From positions 20,622,256-20,686,255 of the forward strand of contig NC_065561.1 in the NCBI RefSeq assembly GCF_022605725.1: DNA of 64,000 bases. Direction: 5' to 3'. The position numbers and the translations under genes were made by a program. The stretch comes from Anthonomus grandis grandis. Lineage: Eukaryota > Arthropoda > Insecta > Coleoptera > Curculionidae. Below the pieces are notes generated by a model that made no database searches, was not told the DNA's origin, and worked only from the letters and a program-made list of their open reading frames with translations. Shown here one piece after another: positions 60,601 through 64,000 of this stretch (the first letter of the stretch is position 1; every line of letters begins with the position of its first letter).

Positions 60601-61991
60601 TTTATCACCAAACGTGCTATTTATCCCAATGATCCAAGTTTCTCTTCTGTATTTTGCTTTTCCAATAGCAGATGTTTTTTCCGGCATACAGCAAACAGAT
60701 ATTCTAATAATACCCATCAGACGCCAACCGCCGGCCATATATTTTTTCTTGCACTAAATATCCGGGCGAAGGACCATAATTTTGTTGGGGATTTACCCGC
60801 TTTTCGGTTCACTCTTATCCGTAATAAATAAAACCAACTAATTATTCACTTAATATTCTTTACTACGTATTTGTGCGAAGTTATTTTCACAAAGCCAAAC
60901 CAATATGACAACCAATGCTTTTACAAGACGACCAGAAGAGAACTACTGCTTACAGTCACGTACGACATGAAAACGTCGATCGGTCAAAAATTGTCTATAT
61001 TTAGATATACAAAGGGACTGTGTTGTGCTGCCGCCACTAGTGAAATATTGTAACCTGCAATGCGCGGTTGCCATTACAACAAATTAATATTTGAACTCAA
61101 TAAACTCAACATTGAGTGTTGTTTAAAACAGTTTGATAGTATGGTTAGAATATAGAAGTATAATTTGGTCCCCACAATATGACGTCTAGATTAAAATCTG
61201 GATATTATCCCCAACAAGGTTATAACCATAATTTGCTTCTGAAAATATTTAACAGATTATCCCTAGGAAATCGTCACATTAAAACATCCGTAGTGTACAT
61301 TATTTATAAAATTTTGACAAATAAGATTGATGCTCCTCAAATTATGGAAATGTTGCCGTTCTTCATTAATGTTGGTATACCAGATAAAGAAAAAAATTTC
61401 ATCTTGATTATCCAAGAACATATACAAGAACTCACCAATATATAGAATGTGTGATTATTTTGACCTTGATATTGCTATTAGAGATTTAAGGCATTTTACA
61501 GAAATTATTGACTTTAGACTTTTTGCTTCTCAGTCTCAGGCCTGATTATGTGATACATGTGGGTAGTTGCAAATACTTATAGATTATAAGAAATATTTTA
61601 AACTTTTTATTAGGTGCATTGTACATTTATATGCTAGGTGGTATCTGTAATTGACCTCTATGGTTGTTAATACTGTAATTCAATAAATAAATAAATAATT
61701 ATTAATTTTAGGCATTATTGTGCCTATTCTGTATCTGCTTTTTGGTATACCGGTCTGACAAATCCAGATCTTGAGTGCGAAAATTAGACCGAAAGCGTTT
61801 CTCTTTACTTATAAAGTACCCGTGAAGAAATGTTTACTATATTTCAAATTTTGTTTAGGTCTAATTCGGCCGAACGTCGTAAATCCGACGAGTCTAGTCC
61901 GAAAAGGGAGGGCTCAAGAAGCAGGTCCAATTCGGATGCAAGCAAACGAAAAGGAAGTGCCTTTATGGCTTCTATGAAAGCCGCCATGTTG
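39610..61991 (+). CDS. Unrecognised Ser-rich, acidic, probably disordered protein (five internal exons, partial)
   Basis: Exons joined in frame by GT-AG sites: 39610-39878, 42764-43036, 43110-43631, 53212-53411, 61859-61991; about 465 codons without a stop. The 3' end lies beyond the window and the 5' start is unresolved. Exon 1 holds RRFNVTVV and GRFxV-like context, an R-F-x-V sequence that fits the docking motif for SPAK/OSR1 (Fray) kinases, then a Pro/Ser/acidic tail. Exon 2 begins METDVTEQPAPTSPEP and is rich in Asp/Glu. Exon 3 has HKFVIVKTK and the conserved-looking block KKLQFDLILKSEESKRKHMS followed by EVAKIFASRQ. Exons 4 and 5 are basic and Ser/Arg-rich (RSGTWGAKEAKKEKSK, RSRSNSDASKRKGSAF). 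No enzyme domain or membrane segment is visible. I do not recognise the family. Exon 2 begins exactly at an ATG, so a shorter isoform could start there. Confidence 0.75.
39879..42763 (+). other. Intron with possible alternative promoter
   Basis: Mostly AT-rich intron of the unknown gene. At about 40480-40870 there is a CpG-containing stretch (CTCGCGCGCGTG near 40680) that looks like an insect promoter or 5' UTR and would suit an isoform starting at the ATG opening the exon at 42764. A 122-codon antisense open frame at 41174-41542 has no recognisable features. The foldback element at 41723-41995 is also inside. Confidence 0.3.
41723..41995. repeat. Foldback/MITE-like element with G-rich inverted termini, copy 2
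   Basis: Begins CCCTTAGCCCCCCACCCACC and ends GGGGTGGGTGGGGGGG, inverted complements. The left portion (CTTACCAGTAAGAAATTG, then AAAAATCATTGTTTT) is the reverse complement of the right portion of copy 1 at 905-955, so the two copies are in opposite orientation. Outer AT-rich flanks (GCAAAAAAAAACATTTTTTC on the left, its rough complement at 42005-42030) extend the palindrome. Confidence 0.65.
43632..45080 (+). other. Start of a 9.6-kb intron, mostly unique AT-rich DNA
   Basis: No coding sequence recognised. At about 44090-44180 the phrase AATAAAGTTTATTTTATTCG is followed by TGGTGACCACGA, which resembles the end of a gypsy-type LTR with a primer-binding site (TGGTGACCCCGACGTG in several insect elements). 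No matching second LTR or coding remnant was found, so this stays a weak guess. Confidence 0.3.
45080..45370. repeat. Two-copy repeat related to satellite S2
   Basis: GAGTTAGAGACTTGAAAAT, then TTCTTCTAATAAAATCATTG and GACACCTATTTCAGCG, occurs twice about 175 bp apart. The last phrase matches the S2 monomer (ATTAGACACCTATTTCAGCG), so this is a diverged relative of that satellite in another gene. Confidence 0.65.
46300..47935. repeat. Satellite S3 (186 bp)
   Basis: About nine tandem monomers. GGGTCATAACTTAAAAACGA recurs at 46494, 46680 and 46866, exactly 186 bp apart, with GACTTTAAAGCTTGTAGTAA and CGGGGAGAAAGAACTTTTGC. Copies are over 90% alike. It lies in the intron between exons 43110-43631 and 53212-53411 and has no coding potential. 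Confidence 0.9.
48010..48640. repeat. Two-copy dispersed repeat with ATATCTCCTAAAC core
   Basis: GACTTTAGTCCCAAATCCGG, then CTCGAAGGACCAAATGTTTT and CCCAAATATCTCCTAAACT, occurs at about 48040 and again at about 48470. The interval between copies is unrelated AT-rich DNA. The ATATCTC-AAACT core resembles cores of S1 to S3. Confidence 0.65.
48640..49462 (+). other. AT-rich intron DNA, nothing recognised
   Basis: No repeats with more than one copy, coding region or RNA gene could be seen. A GACCGACCGACCAACC run near 48842 is a small simple repeat. Confidence 0.4.
49463..49695 (+). pseudogene. Duplicated intron end plus first part of host exon (pseudo-exon)
   Basis: Matches 53042-53282 at about 95% or better. 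It includes 168 bp of intron, the acceptor (AATAG ending at 49630) and 65 bp of the exon that starts GAATTAGGATCGCAACC. Relative to the real exon it has a 6-bp net deletion (TCTTCTGCAGAAATGG against TCTTCTACAGGAGATGAAG). Directly after ATGCCTAGACCCAG it runs into satellite S4 and not the rest of the exon. The acceptor is intact and could compete. In host frame it would read ELGSQPLPVTSSAEMESMPR, then one satellite monomer, then TGA at 49868. Confidence 0.88.
49696..53041 (+). repeat. Satellite S4 (174 bp, 58 codons), array 1, with a 1088-codon open frame
   Basis: About 19 tandem monomers of exactly 174 bp; TGCCTGG recurs at 51081 and 51255, for example. Since 174 is a multiple of three, one frame stays open from 49877 to 53143 (1088 codons). 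The peptide unit starts GIILKCYFSYVIDPNTDVNH and ends WVSTASHLSNMP. The first monomer ends in TGA at 49868. Copies are over 95% identical with mostly single-base variants and no frame-shifting indels. The sister array at 62203 has stops in most units, so I treat the open frame as a by-product of period and homogenisation, not as a demonstrated gene. Confidence 0.92.
53412..53945 (+). other. Intron segment, nothing recognised
   Basis: Begins at the donor of the exon ending 53411 (AG|GTAAGA). AT-rich, without repeats or coding signal, until the non-LTR element relic begins near 53946. Confidence 0.4.
53946..54151 (+). pseudogene. Non-LTR (jockey-like) element relic, left part
   Basis: Reads NDLDVIVDCNLAFTDHIINA and ALKIIGFVIRT, matching the region after the RT palm in jockey-like elements (K-DLGV-x-D-S-KLTF-x-x-HI, then LGFI-x-R). 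The open frame is interrupted at 54151 by the BEL/Pao insertion and resumes at 61112. Upstream parts of the element are missing. Confidence 0.65.
54147..54151. other. Target-site duplication TTGAG (left)
   Basis: TTGAG directly flanks the left LTR and is repeated at 61112-61116 directly after the right LTR. Five bases is the usual target duplication of BEL/Pao elements. Confidence 0.85.
54152..54480 (-). repeat. 3' LTR of BEL/Pao element
   Basis: 329 bp, TGTTGGGGATTTACCCG at its left edge and CAATAAACTCAACA at its right edge on the plus strand. It is identical to the LTR at 60783-61111 as far as I can compare by eye. In element sense it lies downstream of gag-pol. Confidence 0.93.
54481..54500 (-). 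other. Polypurine tract of BEL/Pao element
   Basis: On the minus strand the bases just before the 3' LTR read AAGGTGGGGGGTA, a purine-rich primer site for plus-strand DNA synthesis with a single T interruption near its middle. Confidence 0.7.
54601..59868 (-). CDS. BEL/Pao gag-pol polyprotein (1755 aa)
   Basis: Retrotransposon polyprotein with domains in the BEL/Pao order. A Gag-like region (DUF1759 type, IPKFNGNTQDWLEFRDTF, about 140-310) is followed by CCHC-type zinc knuckles (about 349-414, CVFCESNSHYISNC and CLNCLRKGSHMSRDC). The aspartic protease has active-site DSGSQ at about 488. The reverse transcriptase (about 770-950) has LRVVFNGSA, YGTRSAPYLA and the catalytic YVDD at about 897. 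RNase H starts near HGFSDASMDAYGAC (about 1076) and includes NPADLLSRG (about 1196). The integrase has a HHCC zinc region (about 1370-1420) and DDE residues in VGVDYGGPL, FSDNGSNF and GGVWEAGIK (about 1450-1570). A C-terminal DUF5641-like region (about 1665-1750, VGDLVIIKNKNLPPLQWRLG) completes it. All key catalytic residues are present and no stop or frameshift is seen. The frame lies antisense to the host gene. Confidence 0.95.
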   Translation of the reverse strand: MTEPTVSVLIRRRGGIKSKLTTANNFIKNIIQNVPQPPQLLDLETLMEVESRLQNLISLNTKFQELQEAIEDEVSVDTLENQVAEGLAFETLYFKTISLYKNTLHVHKFQHILKQQNNDGLGDESSQPTPIIISRPQLPAIPIPKFNGNTQDWLEFRDTFISLIHSNDSIGDLEKIYFLKGALEGEAKHVIHLVDLTASNYQVIWNMLCDRYDNPNVLVNDHLKLLVNIQSISKESHSDLRNILDGINRNLYSLNKLGINTDSWDPIIIFLVCQKLDLTTQRVWEEKKPRDRLATLNEFKSFLKNRIEMLASFEKNKIKPKVEEKLGHKYGTKQKIDYTSKSYLGQTCHCVFCESNSHYISNCSDFIKLTIKDRFQKAKQLGLCLNCLRKGSHMSRDCKVSGCRKCRHKHHTLLHYENHNNPAHVTQNSNDSSDKKENAQNSSIQQINSVFANVGCSFESESFSEVLLPTALVQVVDNKNNSQILRVLLDSGSQSNLITLEAWQALGLTSQDVSISITGINQTTSKINKKCTLEINSLHYQFKIQVDCLVVPEISSFIPNQNIDYASLDIPSHVKLADPSFAIPGKIDMLLGAEIFYTLLCIGQFTLKNNKVILQKTRLGWVATGSINIGNNFSTVKCNLAINNSNSQIQDQLEKFWSIEELDIENKVLSQEDRECEKLFLDSTFQNPDGRFVVKIPLCDNPSKLGDSKQYALNRFLALEKRLNKNIELKNLYVSFLDEYEKLGHMSLAKDSPNNISYYLPHHGVLSDHSLTTKLRVVFNGSAKTTSGLSLNDIQYIGPNLQDDLLGILLRFRKHNVIVCADITKMYRMVLVNSSDRSLQKILWRSDPSHDIKEYTLNTVTYGTRSAPYLAIRCLKELGLQFSDKYPLASKVILHDFYVDDLLSGAKNPQDAITLSKEIDLILKSGCMNLCKWISNDPFVMKTLCESTSNLESIHFGEKENYKTLGLYWSFKTDMLKFSISFSTSHKITKRSILSDVAKIFDPLGLLGPCIILAKILLQKLWSQKLTWDETLPMELNSKWVKLKNQFSTLNNLCIKRHVICVNPTKIELHGFSDASMDAYGACIYLRTISLNNEIGISLLCSKVKVSPLKTRTIPCLELCGALLLAKLLKKVLESIELNIEEIHLWCDAKVVLGWIGTCPSTLEVFISNRVSQIQNLTTPEMWKYVKSADNPADLLSRGVLPENIIDCPKWWHGPEFLFSENIDWSGFIIEPLEILPGRKKNIHMCELRTYNDNVIQFTNFSNILRLIRTIAYCLRFRNMLQLGKCKIKDSFTPEEIDLAWIRAIKLVQGECFWEFINLLAHGKNKDKIIKLNPSLFKLHPFIDENGLLRVGGRLQNSSFNYHKKHQILLPAKHHFTKLLFIYEHKRLLHPGPQMLLSVIRDKYWVIGGRNLARKVSFECIVCFKTNPTSLNQIMGSLPEERVTLAYPFYNVGVDYGGPLYIKDRNGRGAKITKCYICLFICLSTKAIHLELVSNLTSEGFISTFRRFVARRGKPKCIFSDNGSNFIGANNELKQLGEFLQKELNLISETMINEQIVWKFIPSYSPNFGGVWEAGIKSCKLHLKRIVGNNTLTFECLYTVLVQIESILNSRPLVPISSSPDDLDALTPSHFLIGRKLCNLPDPSLKHVSLSKLSMYQHMQMLLQHFWSRWSTEYINELQVRAKWYIERNNVKVGDLVIIKNKNLPPLQWRLGRVIELFPGIDNKVRVVKLKTKTGEVKRGISQLCSLPINSEISS
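60761..60776 (-). other. Primer-binding site of BEL/Pao element
   Basis: Six bases inside the 5' LTR the minus strand reads TGGTCCTTCGCCCGGA. The first ten bases complement the 3' end of eukaryotic tRNA-Tyr (CGAAGGACCA), and the rest matches imperfectly. Confidence 0.6.
60783..61111 (-). repeat. 5' LTR of BEL/Pao element
   Basis: 329 bp with the same TG...CA ends and apparently identical sequence to the copy at 54152-54480. In element sense this is the promoter-bearing LTR. The region between it and the gag-pol ATG (59869-60760) is AT-rich leader without coding signal. Confidence 0.93.
61112..61700 (+). pseudogene. Non-LTR (jockey-like) element relic, right part with AT-rich tail
   Basis: Continues the relic broken at 54151. 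SGYYPQQGYNHNLLLKIFNR and KTSVVYIIYKILTNKIDAP match the C-terminal end of jockey-type ORF2 (R-x-YP-x-x-LL-x-L-x-x-LE-x-R, then FLYKLL-x-x-x-ID-P). It ends at about 61440 with a stop. A 3' tail AATAAATAAATAAATAA at 61682-61698 looks like the characteristic short-repeat tail of such elements. The 5-base TTGAG at 61112 is the BEL/Pao target duplication. Confidence 0.7.
61701..61858 (+). other. Intron segment before the last visible exon
   Basis: Unique intron DNA ending in the acceptor TTGTTTAG at 61858, which restores the frame of the unknown gene (AG+G, Arg). Confidence 0.5.
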
Positions 61992-62202
61992 GTAAGTGCC
62001 TTTACTAAAAAATCATTAATTGGTGATGGCATGCGATGTTGTAAATAGTGAGGCATTATGCTTGTGGCCACTTATATAGTTGGATTGTAGATGCTTAATA
62101 GGAAAGGGTTTGTACATAGGGAAATAGAAGTTTGCTGATACAAGAAAAGATTGCAAAAAATTACACATCTTACTATATATAACAAAAAAGTAGACAATTA
62201 CA

Positions 62203-64000
62203 TCTCAGATGAGTTTTCATGCCAAAAAAGGGGTCAAAAGTCGATTATTTGCTATTCTACCGCATCTCACCTCTCTAGTATGCCTCGAATTATCTCGAAA
62301 GGTTACTTTTCGTACGTAATTGATCTGAATACAGACGTGAACCATCAATTCATTGATTCCTGGGTCTCAGATGGGTTTTCATGCCAAAAAAGGGGTCAAA
62401 AGTCCATTATTTGGGTTTCTACCGCATCTCACCTCTCTAATATACCCTGAATCATCTTGAAATGTTACTTTTCGTACGTAATTGATCCAAATACAGACGT
62501 GAACCATCAATTCATTGCGATCGTCAATGATTCCTGGGTCTCAGATGGGTTTTCATGCCAAAAAGTGGGTCAAAAGTCGATTATTCGTCATTCTACCGCA
62601 TCTCACTTCTCTAATATGCCCTGAATCATCTTGAAATGTTACTTTTCGTACGTAATTGATCCAAATACAGACGTGAACCATCAATTCATTGCGATCGTCA
62701 ATGAATCCTAAGTCTCAGATGGGTTTTCATGCCAAAAAGTGGGTCAAAAGTCGATTATTCGTCATTCTACCGCATCTCACTTCTCTAATATGCCCTGAAT
62801 CATCTTGAAATGTTACTTTTCGTACGTAATTGATCCAAATACAGACGTGAACCATCAATTCATTGCGATCGTCAATGAATCCTAAGTCTCAGATGGGTTT
62901 TCATGCCAAAAAGTGGGTCAAAAGTCGATTATTTGGGTTTCTACCGCATCTCACCTCTCTAATATGCCTCGAATCATTTTGAAATGTTACTTTTCGTACG
63001 TAATTGATCCAAATACAGACGTGAACCATCAATTCATTGCGATCGTCAATGAATCCTAAGTCTCAGATGGGTTTTCATGCCAAAAAGTGGGTCAAAAGTC
63101 GATTATTCGTCATTCTACCGTATCTCACTTCTCTAATATGCCCTGAATCATCTTGAAATGTTACTCTTCGTACGTAATTGATCCAAATACAGACGTGAAC
63201 CATCAATTCATTGCGATCGTCAATGATTCCTAAGTCTCAGATGGGTTTTCATGCCAAAAAGTGGTCAAAAGTCGATTATTTGCCATTCTACCGCATCTCA
63301 CCTCTCTAATATGCCCTGAATCATCTTGAAATGTTACTCTTCGTACGTAATTGATCCGAATACAGACGTGAACCATTAATTCATTGCGATCGTCAATGAT
63401 TCCTAAGTCTCAGATGGGTTTTCATGCCAAAAAGTGGGTCAAAAGTCGATTATTTGCCATTCTACCGCATCTCACCTCTCTAATATGCCCTGAATCATCT
63501 TGAAATGTTACTCTTCGTACGTAATTGATCCAAATACAGACGTGAACCATCAATTCATTGCGATCGTCAATGATTCCTGGGTCTCAGATGGGTTTTCATG
63601 CCAAAAAGTGGGTCAAAAGTCGATTATTTGCCATTCTACAGCATCTCACCTCTCTAATATGCCTCGAATCATCTTGAAATGTTACTTTTCGTACGTAATT
63701 GATCCAAATACAGACGTGAACCAACAATTTGTTGCGATCGTCAATGATTCCTGGGTCTCAGATGGGTTTTCATGCCAAAAAAGGGGTCAAAAGTCGATTA
63801 TTGGGGTTTCTACCGCATCTCACCTCTCTAATATGCCCTGAATCATCTTGAAATGTTACTTTTCGTACGTAATTGACCCGAATACAGACGTAAACCATCA
63901 ATTTATTAAGATCGTCAATGATTCCTGGGTCTCAGATGGGTTTTCATGCCAAGAAGTGGGTCGATTATTGCCATTCTACCGCATCTCACTTCTCTAATAT
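62203..64000 (+). repeat. Satellite S4 (174 bp), array 2, with stop codons
   Basis: About ten monomers of the same satellite as 49696-53041, in the same orientation, running off the window end. Most units carry substitutions that close the frame open in array 1: CCTGG becomes CCCTGA at the unit junction and TCCTGGGTC becomes TCCTAAGTC. Some units have indels (for example the shortened unit near 62340 and a one-base loss near 63263). It lies in the intron after the exon ending 61991. Confidence 0.92.

Larger units (their letters stand above)
54152..61111 (-). mobile_element. BEL/Pao LTR retrotransposon, complete and apparently intact
   Basis: The element is 6960 bp, inserted antisense to the host gene within an intron and within an older non-LTR relic. 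Two 329-bp LTRs start TG and end CA (54152-54480 and 60783-61111) and look identical base for base. A 5-bp target duplication TTGAG flanks it. Between the LTRs is one uninterrupted 1755-codon gag-pol frame (59868 to 54601), a polypurine tract beside the left LTR and a primer-binding site beside the right LTR. No env-like frame is visible. Identical LTRs and an open frame indicate a very recent insertion that may still be mobile. Confidence 0.95.

Noticed and set aside
1..64000. tRNA, rRNA or other structured RNA genes
   Set aside because: No tRNA B-box with matching acceptor stem and no rRNA-like segment were found on either strand; tRNA-like words were only retroelement primer-site candidates.

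Overview
The window is about 64 kb of AT-rich insect nuclear DNA, possibly from a beetle, though the order cannot be proven from sequence alone. Evidence for an insect: spliced animal genes with GT-AG introns, an NR4A nuclear receptor exon most like insect Hr38, insect-type OGDH and GALNT genes, a BEL/Pao retrotransposon, and several fossils of jockey-like non-LTR elements. The assembly is eukaryotic; there are no operons.

Layout. (1) 1-5592: the last intron and final coding exon of Hr38 (+). The intron is built of direct duplications that each carry a copy of the exon's own splice acceptor. (2) 5593-18950: AT-rich 3' region with an antisense RT fossil, then roughly 9 kb of a highly degenerate short-motif array (GGAATTTTTTC type) whose strand flips every few hundred bases. 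(3) 18950-32780: a complete 16-coding-exon 2-oxoglutarate dehydrogenase E1 gene (+, about 1014 aa). Three introns and the upstream flank are filled by one ~174-bp satellite. (4) 32879-37528: a complete nine-exon GALNT11/Pgant35A-like polypeptide GalNAc-transferase (-, about 624 aa), tail to tail with OGDH. Its 1.9-kb intron is a 171-bp satellite with a trimeric higher-order repeat. (5) 39.5-62 kb: five exons of an unrecognised serine-rich, acidic, probably disordered protein (+, 3' end beyond the window). Its introns hold a G-rich foldback element, a 186-bp satellite, a second 174-bp satellite that is open in one frame for 1088 codons, a partial duplication of the host exon, and an apparently intact BEL/Pao element (-) nested in a fossil non-LTR element. 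(6) 62.2-64 kb: a second block of the open-frame satellite, here with stop codons.

The genes are ordinary housekeeping or signalling genes (mitochondrial TCA cycle, Golgi O-glycosylation, nuclear receptor). What stands out is the intronic DNA. Several satellite families with nucleosome-sized monomers (171, about 174, 174 and 186 bp) sit in neighbouring genes, some sharing an ATAWCTCAAAAAC-like core. Twice, splice acceptors of real exons have been copied together with repeat DNA (Hr38 last exon; the 53.2-kb exon of the unknown gene), which creates decoy acceptors leading to early stops. The BEL/Pao copy has two 329-bp LTRs that look identical and a 5-bp target duplication, so it is a very recent insertion.
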